Below, in pieces: positions 17,154 to 27,627 of a stretch of 64,000 nucleotides of DNA (positions are counted from its first letter, which is position 1; every line of letters begins with the position of its first letter). Position numbers and translations under genes: made by a program. The notes under the pieces are model-generated. The model was not told the origin of the DNA, made no database searches, and saw only the letters and a list, made by a program, of their open reading frames with translations. Source of the DNA: Hyphomonadaceae bacterium (GTDB taxonomy: Bacteria > Pseudomonadota > Alphaproteobacteria > Caulobacterales > Aquidulcibacteraceae); NCBI GenBank assembly GCA_016791365.1, contig JAEUMT010000027.1:248001-312000 (forward strand). The letters run 5' to 3'.

Positions 17154-17752
17154 TGAAGCACGCCGAATTTCTGTTCGATTTCGCGAGCCCCAACGCCTAT
17201 CTCGCCCATCGCGTGCTACCGGGGATCGAAGCGCGCACGGGCGTGAAGTTCACTTACACGCCCGTATTGCTCGGCGGCTTGTTCAAGCTCACCGGCAACC
17301 AGGCGCCGATGCTCGCGTTCGCGGGCATTCCCAATAAACTCGCATATGAAATGCTCGAGCTCCGCCGCTTCATTGCGCGCCACAAGCTCGACGCCTTCCA
17401 GATGAACCCATTCTTCCCGGTCAACACGCTTCTGATCATGCGCGGCGCGGTGGCCGCGGAAATGGAGGGCGTGTTGGCGCAATATGCCGAGGCGATGTTT
17501 CACCACATGTGGGAAGCGCCGAAAAAGATGGACGATCCCGCTGTCGCCGCCGAGGCAATCGCCGCCTCGGGCCTTGATGCGACGCTCTTGCTCGCACGCG
17601 CCCAAGAGCACGACGTGAAGGCGAAGCTGATGGCAAACACCGAAGCGGCGGCACAGCGCGGCGCGTTCGGCATTCCGAGCTTCTTCGTCGGCGATGACCT
17701 CTATTTCGGCAAGAACACGCTGCGCGATGTCGAAGATGCGCTCACCGCTTAG
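17153..17752 (+). CDS. DsbA-fold 2-hydroxychromene-2-carboxylate isomerase-like protein
   Basis: 199 residues of the thioredoxin-like DsbA/kappa-GST group without a CxxC motif. FDFASPNAYLAHRVLPGI carries the conserved Ser that binds glutathione in HCCA isomerases, and GIPSFFVGDDLYFGKNTL is the family's cis-Pro and C-terminal block. The true substrate is unknown; the pairing with an HxlR-controlled SDR suggests aromatic or electrophile metabolism. The start at 17153 has GGAG 8 bases upstream; an ATG at 17147 is the alternative. Confidence 0.86.
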   Translation: MKHAEFLFDFASPNAYLAHRVLPGIEARTGVKFTYTPVLLGGLFKLTGNQAPMLAFAGIPNKLAYEMLELRRFIARHKLDAFQMNPFFPVNTLLIMRGAVAAEMEGVLAQYAEAMFHHMWEAPKKMDDPAVAAEAIAASGLDATLLLARAQEHDVKAKLMANTEAAAQRGAFGIPSFFVGDDLYFGKNTLRDVEDALTA

Positions 17753-17854
17753 CGGCGCCCGTAGAGACCGCTTCGGATAAAACAGGCCTCCGCTGCTTTT
17801 TCCGCAAGGTCATGGGCGTTGTGAATCACGTGAGGGCGGCGCACTAAGTCAGTC

Positions 17855-18766
17855 ATGGTCGACTTCGGCGCTACGTACAGCAAGCTCTCCGCCAACGTGC
17901 GCGGCGCGCTGTGGATGCTCGCCTCCGCCATCACTTTCACGCTGATGACGTCGCTGATCAAATATCTGGGCGACGATTACTCACCCGCGCTGCAGACGTT
18001 CTATCGGCAGGCCGCGGGCCTCATCGTGCTCGTGCCGATCATCCTGCGCGATCCGGTCGGCGCGTTCCGCACGTCACGGCCGGGCATTCTCCTCTTCCGT
18101 TCCCTCGCCGGCACGCTTGGAATGGTGCTGGCGTTCTGGGCGTATCAGGAAATGCCGCTGGCGGAGGCCAACGCGCTTTCCTTCACGCGCACGCTTTGGA
18201 TCGTGCCATTGGCGGTGTTTGTACTCGGCGAAAAGATCGGCCCGTGGCGGCTGGGCGCGACGCTCACCGGTTTTCTCGGTGTCCTGGTGATGCTGCAGCC
18301 ATCCATCGCCAACGCTGTTGGCTGGCCCGCCGCCGCCGCGCTCGCATCCGCCGCGCTCTTCGCGATGACGGTGACCGGGATGAAGATGATGACGCGCGAT
18401 CACTCCGTGACCGTGCTTATGGTGTGGTCCGCTGTTCTCGGCTTCGTTCTGGCAATTCCGCTCGCGGTGCTGGAATGGCGCTGGCCCGCACCGGCGGACC
18501 TTGCCTTGCTCGCGACGATGGGCGTGCTCGGGCTTGTAACCCAGGTTTGCTACATCAAGGGTATGGCGCTCGGGGATGCTGCCGCCATGGCGCCGATCGA
18601 TTACACGCGGCTGGTCTTCGCGATCCTCTTCGGCCTCGTATTGTTTCACGAAATCCCGAACCTCATCACCATGCTTGGCGCACTGATCGTGATCGGCTCA
18701 ACGCTCGTGATCACGCTCCGGGAACTGCGTTTCAAGCAGAAGCAGCCGCCCGTCCGCACGGAATAG
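17855..18766 (+). CDS. EamA/DMT-superfamily transporter
   Basis: 303 residues with ten hydrophobic segments arranged as two EamA repeats. Repeat 1 ends with [23 protein letters not shown] and repeat 2 with [22 protein letters not shown], the matching motif in each half. It is probably an inner-membrane exporter of metabolites or amino acids; the substrate cannot be told. The Arg/Lys-rich C-terminus (RELRFKQKQ) would face the cytoplasm. Confidence 0.9.
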   Translation: MVDFGATYSKLSANVRGALWMLASAITFTLMTSLIKYLGDDYSPALQTFYRQAAGLIVLVPIILRDPVGAFRTSRPGILLFRSLAGTLGMVLAFWAYQEMPLAEANALSFTRTLWIVPLAVFVLGEKIGPWRLGATLTGFLGVLVMLQPSIANAVGWPAAAALASAALFAMTVTGMKMMTRDHSVTVLMVWSAVLGFVLAIPLAVLEWRWPAPADLALLATMGVLGLVTQVCYIKGMALGDAAAMAPIDYTRLVFAILFGLVLFHEIPNLITMLGALIVIGSTLVITLRELRFKQKQPPVRTE

Positions 18767-18834
18767 CCAGGCGCATTGCTCTTAGTCAGCGTTGGGGATT
18801 GCAGGCCCGCCGAAGCCTCCCCATAACCCGCCTT

Positions 18835-19971
18835 GTGACCACACCTTCCGGCTCCAAGCCTTCGCTAGCCGGCCTCTCGAAAGCCGGACTGGCCGAGAAG
18901 CTGATCGCCATCGGCGTCGAGCCGAAAAAGGCGAAGATGCGCGTCGAGCAGCTCTGGCGCTGGATTTACCATTATGGCGTGACCGACTTCGCGCTGATGA
19001 CGAATGTCGCGAAGGAATTGCGGGCGACGCTGGCGGAACACTACACGCTGGAGCGCCCGGAAATCGTCACCCAGCAGATCAGCACGGACGGCACGCGCAA
19101 ATGGCTGATCCGTCTCGGCCCGGGCATCGAAGCAGAGGCTGTATTCATTCCGGGCGTCGGCAAGGCGGGCGCGCTGTGCGTCAGTTCTCAGGTCGGCTGC
19201 ACGCTGAACTGCACCTTCTGCCACACCGGCACGCAGAAACTGGTGCGCAACCTCTCCTCGGCCGAGATCGTCGCGCAAGTGATGATCGCGCGCGACGCGC
19301 TCGGCGAATGGCCGACACAAGAACGCCCGCTCAATGACGGCGACCGCCAGCTCACGAACCTCGTGTTCATGGGCATGGGCGAGCCGCTCTACAATCTCGA
19401 CAATGTCGATACGGCCATTGACGTGATCTCCGATGGCGACGGCATCTCCATCGGCCGCCGCCGCATTACTGTGAGCACCGCCGGCGTTGCGCCGCGCATC
19501 AAGGAGCTGGGCGACCGCACTGGCGCGATGCTGGCGATCTCGCTGCATGCAACCAACGACGAGCTCCGCAATCAGCTGGTGCCGCTGAACAAGAAATATC
19601 AGCTCGAAGAATTGTTCGCGGCGATCCGCTCCTATCCGTCGCTCAACAACGCCAAGCGCGTGACGTTCGAGTATGTGATGCTGAAAGGCGTGAACGACTC
19701 GCTGCCGGAAGCGAAAGCGCTGGTGAAGCTGCTCGCCGGCATTCCGGCCAAAATCAATCTGATCCCGTTCAACCCATGGCCGGGCACGAACTACGAATGT
19801 TCGGACTGGGCCACCATCGAAGCCTTCGCCGAAGTGCTCAATCGGGCCGGCTACTCCTCCCCGATCCGCACGCCGCGCGGCCGCGATATCCTCGCCGCCT
19901 GCGGCCAGTTGCGCAGCGAAAGCGTAAAGCAACGCGCCAGCGAACGGCTGAAAGCCGAAGCGCAAGGCTAA
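18835..19971 (+). CDS. rlmN: 23S rRNA / tRNA adenine-C2 methyltransferase
   Basis: Radical-SAM enzyme that methylates A2503 of 23S rRNA and A37 of some tRNAs at C2. The iron-sulphur motif CxxxCxxC is CTLNCTFC, preceded by [33 protein letters not shown] and ISLHATND follow, and the second catalytic Cys is in LAACGQL near the C-terminus. The frame stays open far upstream over the transporter gene, but the GTG at 18835 gives 378 residues, the family length. There is no clear ribosome site, so the start is moderately sure. Confidence 0.95.
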   Translation: MTTPSGSKPSLAGLSKAGLAEKLIAIGVEPKKAKMRVEQLWRWIYHYGVTDFALMTNVAKELRATLAEHYTLERPEIVTQQISTDGTRKWLIRLGPGIEAEAVFIPGVGKAGALCVSSQVGCTLNCTFCHTGTQKLVRNLSSAEIVAQVMIARDALGEWPTQERPLNDGDRQLTNLVFMGMGEPLYNLDNVDTAIDVISDGDGISIGRRRITVSTAGVAPRIKELGDRTGAMLAISLHATNDELRNQLVPLNKKYQLEELFAAIRSYPSLNNAKRVTFEYVMLKGVNDSLPEAKALVKLLAGIPAKINLIPFNPWPGTNYECSDWATIEAFAEVLNRAGYSSPIRTPRGRDILAACGQLRSESVKQRASERLKAEAQG

Positions 19972-20029
19972 GCGCCGCTCGTCAACGCGCGCCGCAGGCG
20001 CTAACCTTCCCCGCCACAGGGGATCGAGC

Positions 20030-21136
20030 ATGGCCGACAGCACCAGCGCCCGTATTTCACGCGACCGCGGCGTGTCAGGGTTCTTTGCGTTTCTTGCTTC
20101 GCTGCCGCCGCTGGCGGCGATCGCGGGACTGATCTATGTCGGCTACAGCCTCGTCACGGACCCGCGGGAAAATCTGAGCGAGGACAACGGCTATCTGCTG
20201 ATCGCCATGCTGGCGCTCTTCGCGTTTCTCTTTTTCATCGTCGCGCGCTGGACCTACGATGCAGTGCATGCCGCGCTAACGCCTCAGCGCGTGCAGGCAA
20301 TGTGGCTGCGGCGTTTCCAATCCGAGAACGGCGACGCCTTTCGCACCTCGCGCGTGATCGACCGGCTTTCGCGCCACGGCGTATCCGCATTGACATTGCA
20401 GGATCGCGACGTGCGCCTGTCGTTTGAGCAACGCCGTAACCGGCTTGCGCCAATGTTCTGGTTTCTGTTCATTCCGATCGCCGCGGCGATTGTCTATTTC
20501 ATCTATCAAGGCTGGCTCAGCGCACAGGCCGACATCCTGGACATGCCGCAGGCGGACACCCTGCAGGAAAGCATCGGCCAAATCTTCGGCGCCATGTTCT
20601 CGCTGATCGCCATCATCGTCATCATGATCGCGGCGGTGTTCTTCGGCGTGATGGGTACGCTCGTACTCGTCATGATCCTTGCCGCGATCTCCGGACCGAT
20701 CGGCGCCCTGCTTTCGCGCAACCGCGACGATTTCAGCGCCCTGCCCGCAACGCTCAAACGCCTGAGGGGCGGCAAAGGGCGCCGCGGCGCTTCAATTGTC
20801 CGGATTTCGGACGCGAACTGGCGGGAGGCGGTCACGTCCTCGCTTGGCGCCGTGGACGTCGCGATCATCGATCTCACCAATGTCAGCGAGCATGTGGCTT
20901 GGGAAATTGGCGAAGCGGTGAAGGCCGTTAGTCCTTCGGGCCTGGTGTTCATTTGCTGCGAGGGCAATAGGCTTTCGAGCGAAACGCGGGCGGCTGTGAA
21001 AGGCGCGCTTGGCCGCGAGCCGAGCAACGTCGTGTACTATCCCGCCAAACGCGGCGGCGACGCCAAACGCTTCGCCAGGGCGCTCCGCGAGCAAATCTAC
21101 GACGCGGCCGATCTGCGTGGGGCCATGAAAGCGTGA
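20030..21136 (+). CDS. Membrane protein with a possibly split TIR-like/Rossmann-like domain
   Basis: 368 residues of no family I can name. Two hydrophobic segments (about 17-42 and 55-75) precede a soluble part with WLRRFQSENG (92-101). A membrane region follows (about 141-163 and 185-225), then a soluble end (254-345) with VRISDANWREAV, AVDVAIIDLTNVSEHVAWEI and LVFICCEG. The last part alternates strands and helices like the second half of TIR-like domains, where a Trp/Glu pair closes the pocket. The LRRF block resembles the first half of such domains. Function is unknown. It lies 1 base before an acetyltransferase gene. Confidence 0.8.
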   Translation: MADSTSARISRDRGVSGFFAFLASLPPLAAIAGLIYVGYSLVTDPRENLSEDNGYLLIAMLALFAFLFFIVARWTYDAVHAALTPQRVQAMWLRRFQSENGDAFRTSRVIDRLSRHGVSALTLQDRDVRLSFEQRRNRLAPMFWFLFIPIAAAIVYFIYQGWLSAQADILDMPQADTLQESIGQIFGAMFSLIAIIVIMIAAVFFGVMGTLVLVMILAAISGPIGALLSRNRDDFSALPATLKRLRGGKGRRGASIVRISDANWREAVTSSLGAVDVAIIDLTNVSEHVAWEIGEAVKAVSPSGLVFICCEGNRLSSETRAAVKGALGREPSNVVYYPAKRGGDAKRFARALREQIYDAADLRGAMKA

Positions 21137-21137
21137 A

Positions 21138-21650
21138 ATGACACTGCCTACACTTTCCTCCTCCGGCGCGGTGTTGCGTCCGCTTGTCTTGAGTGACGCC
21201 GAAGCGCTGTTCGCGGCGCACGGCGATGAGAGAACGCATCATTACTGGTCCGGGCCGGCGCATCGCGATGTCGAGCAAACACGCGCCTACATCGCCGACA
21301 CCATCGCAATGGCCGGCGCGCATGTGTGGGCCATCACCGAAGATGGCGGCGCGGCACTAGGGCGGATCGCGTTGTTTGTGCAGCGTGAGGGCGTCGGCGA
21401 AATCGGCATCATCATGATTCCGGACGCGACGGGGCGCGGTCTGGCGTCAAAAGCGCTGAAGCTGGTCATCGATTACGGATTTGGCCCGCTTGATCTGCAT
21501 CGGATCGCCGCCGACATCGATCCTGACAACAACGCCTCCCTCTCCCTATTCCTGCGCGGCGGTTTTCAGCGCGAGGGCCTGCTGCGCGGAAATTGGAAGA
21601 CGCATCTGGGAATCCGCGACACCGTTATGATGTCCAAGCTGCGCGACTAA
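21138..21650 (+). CDS. GNAT-family N-acetyltransferase (RimJ/RimL type)
   Basis: 170-residue acetyl-CoA-dependent transferase. It begins like RimJ/RimL enzymes (LRPLVLSDAEALFA), and the acetyl-CoA loop is in IPDATGRGLASKALKLVIDYGF. The DIDPDNNASLSLFLRGGFQREG block closes the fold. These enzymes acetylate protein N-termini, antibiotics or metabolites; the substrate here is unknown. The gene starts 1 base after the upstream membrane-protein stop, so the two are one transcript. Confidence 0.9.
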   Translation: MTLPTLSSSGAVLRPLVLSDAEALFAAHGDERTHHYWSGPAHRDVEQTRAYIADTIAMAGAHVWAITEDGGAALGRIALFVQREGVGEIGIIMIPDATGRGLASKALKLVIDYGFGPLDLHRIAADIDPDNNASLSLFLRGGFQREGLLRGNWKTHLGIRDTVMMSKLRD

Positions 21651-21655
21651 GGCGC

Positions 21656-21689
21656 AACAAAAAGGGCGGCGCCGTGAAGCGCCGCCCTT
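21656..21689 (-). terminator. Rho-independent terminator of katG
   Basis: A perfect 11-bp stem, AAGGGCGGCGC at 21662-21672 and its complement at 21679-21689, with a 6-base loop. Read leftward, it is followed by a T-rich run (21663-21656). It lies 22 bases past the katG stop. On the + strand there is no T-run after the stem, so it mainly serves katG. Confidence 0.85.
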
Positions 21690-21711
21690 GCCGCACCGGG
21701 ATGCGTTTGCG

Positions 21712-23964
<2,253 letters not shown>

Positions 23965-23980
23965 CTATGGCTAAGTATAG
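23965..23980. promoter_or_regulatory. Possible peroxide-response operator upstream of katG
   Basis: CTAT (23965-23968) and ATAG (23977-23980) form a dyad with 8 bases between, about 60 bases upstream of the katG start, in an AT-rich patch of otherwise GC-rich DNA. OxyR sites contain ATAG/CTAT dyads, but the spacing and outer bases here do not match the consensus closely. No oxyR gene is in the window. Confidence 0.25.
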
Positions 23981-24059
23981 AGCGCGCCTTTGGCTCATGC
24001 TTAAGGTCGCGGTCATCATCGCGTTTTACGCCGGTCGAACAAACGTCCATCATGACGGC

Positions 24060-24347
24060 ATGATCCAGACCGCATCCGCCGCAAGCCGTTCAAACCTACG
24101 CCAAGCCGTTCGCCGCAACGGCTGCAGAGAGGCCACACTCATTTTCGACGGGTTTCGGCACTTGGACACCCTGGTGAAGAACTGGAGCGCGCGCGGCGCG
24201 CGCGTCGATTTCGAGTTCGCCGGCGCCGTTCCGGGTTTCGCCACCCTGGTCGCGCCGTCACTCGGCATCCGCAGCGATGTTCAGGTCATTTGGCAATCAG
24301 GCGACCGTGCAGGCGTCTGCTTTCTGGGGCGCCCGGTGAAACGATAG
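24060..24347 (+). CDS. Small PilZ-like protein
   Basis: 95 residues in which RQAVRRNGCREATLIF, a GARVDFEF turn and a closing VIWQSGDRAGVCFLG resemble a degenerate PilZ beta-barrel (RxxxR, then GAxx, then V-W-x-x-x-x-x-GV-F). PilZ proteins bind c-di-GMP, but the full RxxxR plus D/NxSxxG set is incomplete, so binding is doubtful. The ATG at 24060 is preferred; a longer frame from 23967 would add a hydrophobic N-terminus that overlaps the katG promoter region. Confidence 0.6.
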   Translation: MIQTASAASRSNLRQAVRRNGCREATLIFDGFRHLDTLVKNWSARGARVDFEFAGAVPGFATLVAPSLGIRSDVQVIWQSGDRAGVCFLGRPVKR

Positions 24348-24365
24348 CGGCCGCGCGGGTCCGCG

Positions 24366-25490
24366 CTACAGCTGCTCCGCGAACTTCAGATTTCTCAACC
24401 CCTCGCCTGACCGCTCCTTGGCGTTGGTCTTGCCGCTGCGAATGCCGTTGACGATATCGAGCGCAGTGCGCTTGTTCGCGGGAAGGTCGGCATCGCTTAC
24501 GCCCAGCGGCGTGACCCGTTCGCCCCAACGCACGAGGTGCGCGCAGACGGTGAGGCCGGCGCCAAAGGCCGGCATCAGAATGAGCGCGCCAGGCTTCACG
24601 CGCCCCTCTTCCAACGCTTCCGCCAACGCGACCGGCACAGTGGCCGCGCTCATATTGCCGTAGCGCTCCACCGTAAGCATGACCTTGTCCATCGGCACGC
24701 CGCTACGCGTCACGACAGCTTCGATGATGCGCATGTTGGCCTGGTGCGGGACGACGAGGTCGATATCGTCCGGCGTGACGCCGCATTTCGCGAGCACCGC
24801 GTGGCTGGCTTGCACCATGCCGTTGACGGCACGCTTGAAGATCTCCGGACCGTCGAAATCCCAATCCGTATCGCCCATGGTGATGCCGCGGTTGACGTAG
24901 GCTGTGCCCATCCCGCGCACGCGCAGGGTTTGCCTGGCCTCGGCGATGCAACCGAGCTGTTCGCCCAGCACGCCCTCTTCCTTGTCGCTCGCTTGCACGA
25001 CAACGGCCGCGCAACCGTCGCCGAAGAGCACGGCGACGTTGCGGTTTTCCCAATCCATAAACGGCGATATCCACTCCACGCCGATGACGATGGCGTTCCT
25101 GACCACGCCGGTGCGGATCATCGCCGTGGCGGTGGAGAGCGAATAGAGGAAGCTTGTGCACGCCGTGTTGAGATCGATCGACGCGGCCTTGCTGGCGCCC
25201 AGCGCGGCTTGCACCCCGGAGGCGGAGTTCGGCACCTGCTCATCGTTGCTGCAACTGCCATAGACGATGAGGTCAACGTCCTTCGCGTCGAGCCCCGCGC
25301 AAGCAAGCGCCCGCTTGGCGGCGACGATCGCCATCTCACTTGCCGTCACGTGCGAGACGCGGCGCTCTTTCATGCCAGTGCGCGACACGATCCATTCGTC
25401 ATTGGTATCTAGGAAAGTGGAGAGGTCGGCGTTGGTGAGCGTGGCCGGCGGCATGCATTTGCCCCAGCCTGTGATCGCTGCATGTGTCAT
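24366..25490 (-). CDS. Beta-ketoacyl-ACP synthase III-like protein
   Basis: 374-residue thiolase-fold enzyme of the FabH family. The triad is Cys111 (in NTACTSFLYS), His249 (in VPHQAN) and Asn279 (in ERYGNMSAAT). FabH itself is about 320 residues; this protein has a C-terminal extension after FGAGLTVCAHLVRW. It may start fatty-acid synthesis or make a special acyl product. It lies last in a leftward row with two DUF5985-like proteins and a TupA-like ATP-grasp, 87 bases downstream, so it may act with them. The ATG at 25490 has a GAGGGA site. Confidence 0.9.
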   Translation of the reverse strand: MTHAAITGWGKCMPPATLTNADLSTFLDTNDEWIVSRTGMKERRVSHVTASEMAIVAAKRALACAGLDAKDVDLIVYGSCSNDEQVPNSASGVQAALGASKAASIDLNTACTSFLYSLSTATAMIRTGVVRNAIVIGVEWISPFMDWENRNVAVLFGDGCAAVVVQASDKEEGVLGEQLGCIAEARQTLRVRGMGTAYVNRGITMGDTDWDFDGPEIFKRAVNGMVQASHAVLAKCGVTPDDIDLVVPHQANMRIIEAVVTRSGVPMDKVMLTVERYGNMSAATVPVALAEALEEGRVKPGALILMPAFGAGLTVCAHLVRWGERVTPLGVSDADLPANKRTALDIVNGIRSGKTNAKERSGEGLRNLKFAEQL

Positions 25491-25577
25491 GGAGCACGTC
25501 CCTCGATTTTGTGCGCTACCGCTAGCAGGGTGGGACGCGTGCGTCATCCCGGAAGCGATGCTGCGATGCAGCTAGAT

Positions 25578-25868
25578 TCAGGCGCCGGGCGGCTCCCGGC
25601 CGCCGCCGGCGCGCAGGTTCTTGCTCAGTATCGCGGCGATCAGCAGCAAAAACGCGCCGAGACGAATGAGGTAAAGCCAGGAACGCTCTTCAAACGGCAG
25701 GGACAATAGTGAGGTGAGCGCCGAACTGATCGCCAGCAGCAAGAACGCCACCGAGAATGCGATGAAGAGCCCGTCCGACGTGCGCACCCAAAACCGCAGG
25801 AAGAACGCAGAGGCCACGAGGTAGCCCATCGTGATCATGCCGGCGAAGAAGTCAGAGTGCGGAAACAA
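25578..25868 (-). CDS. Small DUF5985-like membrane protein, copy a
   Basis: 96 residues with three hydrophobic segments. The run FLRFWVRTSDGLFIAFSVAF matches the DUF5985 pattern (FxRFWxRTxDxLFxxFAxAF). Function is unknown. The frame begins with a TTG directly after the stop of the neighbouring gene (GGGAG lies upstream); the first ATG would be residue 11. Its place after a second DUF5985-like gene suggests the two products form a hetero-complex in the membrane. Confidence 0.75.
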   Translation of the reverse strand: MFPHSDFFAGMITMGYLVASAFFLRFWVRTSDGLFIAFSVAFLLLAISSALTSLLSLPFEERSWLYLIRLGAFLLLIAAILSKNLRAGGGREPPGA

Positions 25869-26132
25869 TCACCTAATCTCCCACATGAAGCCGTGAATGA
25901 GCACGGCCACCGCCACAAGGGAGGCAATTTGACGATACGCAAGCAGATTGGTTTCGGGCGTCGGGATCACGTCGATGACGACGAGGATGCTATTGATCGT
26001 CAGAAAGAAGAAGCACAGCGCGCACCAAAACAAGAGACGTGTGCCGGTTCGGCGCCAGGCGCGCGTCATGAGGAAGGTGCAAGTCGCGCACGTCACCACG
26101 CAAAGCAGATAGACGAGCAACGGACCGATCAT
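25869..26132 (-). CDS. Small DUF5985-like membrane protein, copy b
   Basis: 87 residues with three hydrophobic segments and the core TRAWRRTGTRLLFWCALCFF, the same DUF5985 pattern as its neighbour but diverged. Its ATG at 26132 overlaps the stop of the TupA-like gene (ATGA), and the next gene starts at the base after its own stop. Translation of the three genes is therefore probably coupled. Confidence 0.78.
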   Translation of the reverse strand: MIGPLLVYLLCVVTCATCTFLMTRAWRRTGTRLLFWCALCFFFLTINSILVVIDVIPTPETNLLAYRQIASLVAVAVLIHGFMWEIR

Positions 26133-27055
26133 TCGCGGTCCCGCAACTTGAAAGCGTCGGCGAACGAACGCAGTTGCGCGACCTCGTTCGTCGCCTCCGG
26201 ATAAGACCAGCTGGCGCCAAGCTCGAGATCGAAGCCCGCGGGTTCGAAGCGGCACAGCCCCGCCTCCGGTGAGAATGTCATCTCCCCGAACAGCGGCTTT
26301 TGCGGCGTATCGTAGAGATCGACACGCACGAAGCGAAAGCCGTCAGCGAGCTTCGATGCGGCTTCCAGCATGAACCCAAGATGCTTTGGCGCGGGAACGT
26401 TGGCGGGCGCATCCGGATAGTTCATCTTCAAATCGAGCCGGTTCCAAGATGGCGAGTAGAACTGGCGCGTGTGTCTGTTGAAACGGCCGTGGTCGACTTG
26501 AATAAAGCGCACAACGCCGTCGAACACCCAGAACTTGTAATCATCCGGCGCCCGTTCTTCGCCAATGAACGGCTCGATCAGGAGTTGGCGCTTCACGTTG
26601 CCGTACGCCCACTCGCGGTGAACGACGTGGTGATCGTAGTTCAGCCAGCCATTCGCCTCCTGTGCGACTGAACTCAGGTTTGAGTTGGCGGTGACGAACT
26701 TCACCTGGGCGCTTGAGTGATTGGCTTTCACCACTGCCGGCTTCGGCAGGTCGCTCAAAATTTCCTGCGTCAGGTGCTCGCCATGCCAAAGCGTCGGTAT
26801 CAGCCATTCCTCTCCGAGAGCGTCGGCGACGTAATCCTTCACCCGCACTTTATCGACAAGGTCCGGCGTGCGCGGATCGCGATCCTGCAACTTCAAATAC
26901 TGCATCTTCTCGGAGAAGAGCTGCGGGTTCGCGAGATCGGGAAAGCGCCCGAAGACGCGGAAGTAGTCGAGCCTGACCGCCGCCGCGTCGGGCAAGCGAC
27001 GCAGCACCTCAAGGTAAGCCAACTTCGTCGCCCATTTCAGGCGTTTGGCGGGCAT
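26129..27055 (-). CDS. TupA-like ATP-grasp protein
   Basis: 308 residues resembling the teichuronopeptide-synthesis TupA-like ATP-grasp family: NPQLFSEKMQYLKLQDRDP, then DKVRVKDYVADALGEEWLIPTLW, then KANHSSAQVKFVT (nucleotide site), YKFWVFDGVVRFIQVD and FGEMTFSPEAGLCRF (metal-binding Glu). Members add amino acids or modify surface polysaccharide. A GTG at 27154 would add 33 residues; the ATG at 27055 has GGAAAG upstream and matches the family N-terminus, so it is preferred. First gene of the DUF5985/FabH row. Confidence 0.85.
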   Translation of the reverse strand: MPAKRLKWATKLAYLEVLRRLPDAAAVRLDYFRVFGRFPDLANPQLFSEKMQYLKLQDRDPRTPDLVDKVRVKDYVADALGEEWLIPTLWHGEHLTQEILSDLPKPAVVKANHSSAQVKFVTANSNLSSVAQEANGWLNYDHHVVHREWAYGNVKRQLLIEPFIGEERAPDDYKFWVFDGVVRFIQVDHGRFNRHTRQFYSPSWNRLDLKMNYPDAPANVPAPKHLGFMLEAASKLADGFRFVRVDLYDTPQKPLFGEMTFSPEAGLCRFEPAGFDLELGASWSYPEATNEVAQLRSFADAFKLRDRE

Positions 27056-27219
27056 GGGCAGCTTTCCAGTCAGACAGGTGAAATGATCGCAATCCGCGGT
27101 TAACGCGCGCTCAAAGAACTCAAATTGCGCAGGCGCAAGAGATTGGCCCGACACCGAAACGATCGATGTGTTCCGGCAACATTACACGCCTACGAGGCGA
27201 CTCATGCTAGGCGTCGGGC

Positions 27220-27627
27220 ATGGAACCGATCGCACAAGCAACCGCAATTGTTCTCGCCGGCGCTTCGCTGGGCTGGATCGCGCTCTTCTCATTCGTGCTC
27301 GCCCCCGTGGCGTTTAAACAGTTCGACGCGGGCCGGGCCGAACGGCTGGTGAAGCACGTCATGAACTCAGGGCATGGCATTCTGGGGCTCATCGCCATCG
27401 CATCCGCAATCGCTTCGCTGATGGCCGGCGCCATTGCGGGCGCCGCGACGGCAGCTGTCGGCGGCATGTTCGCCTTCATGTGCAAGTTCGCGCTGGCGCC
27501 GCGCGAAGATAAGCCGTTGAAGGGTCATCGCGTGCTGAAAACCGCGCGCATCGTAGCGTCCGGCCTCACGGCGTTCATCGCGCCGGTGCTGATCGCCGCG
27601 ATCGTGCTGACACTGCTGAAAATCTAA
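27220..27627 (+). CDS. DUF4149/TMEM205-like membrane protein
   Basis: 135 residues with four hydrophobic segments. The N-terminal GWIALFSFVLAPVAFKQFD and the GHGILG turn fit the DUF4149 group, related to eukaryotic TMEM205. Function in bacteria is unknown. Its stop TAA (27625-27627) shares three bases with the stop of the convergent phospholipase-like gene. Confidence 0.8.
   Translation: MEPIAQATAIVLAGASLGWIALFSFVLAPVAFKQFDAGRAERLVKHVMNSGHGILGLIAIASAIASLMAGAIAGAATAAVGGMFAFMCKFALAPREDKPLKGHRVLKTARIVASGLTAFIAPVLIAAIVLTLLKI

Noticed and set aside
17911-18834. Upstream extension of the rlmN frame over the transporter gene
   Set aside because: The protein resembles no N-terminal domain, and the EamA frame in the same region has clear membrane segments. 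The GTG at 18835 gives the normal RlmN length.
18865-20043. 392-residue minus-strand frame over rlmN
   Set aside because: Opposite strand of a radical-SAM enzyme with all motifs intact; repetitive Arg/His-rich composition.
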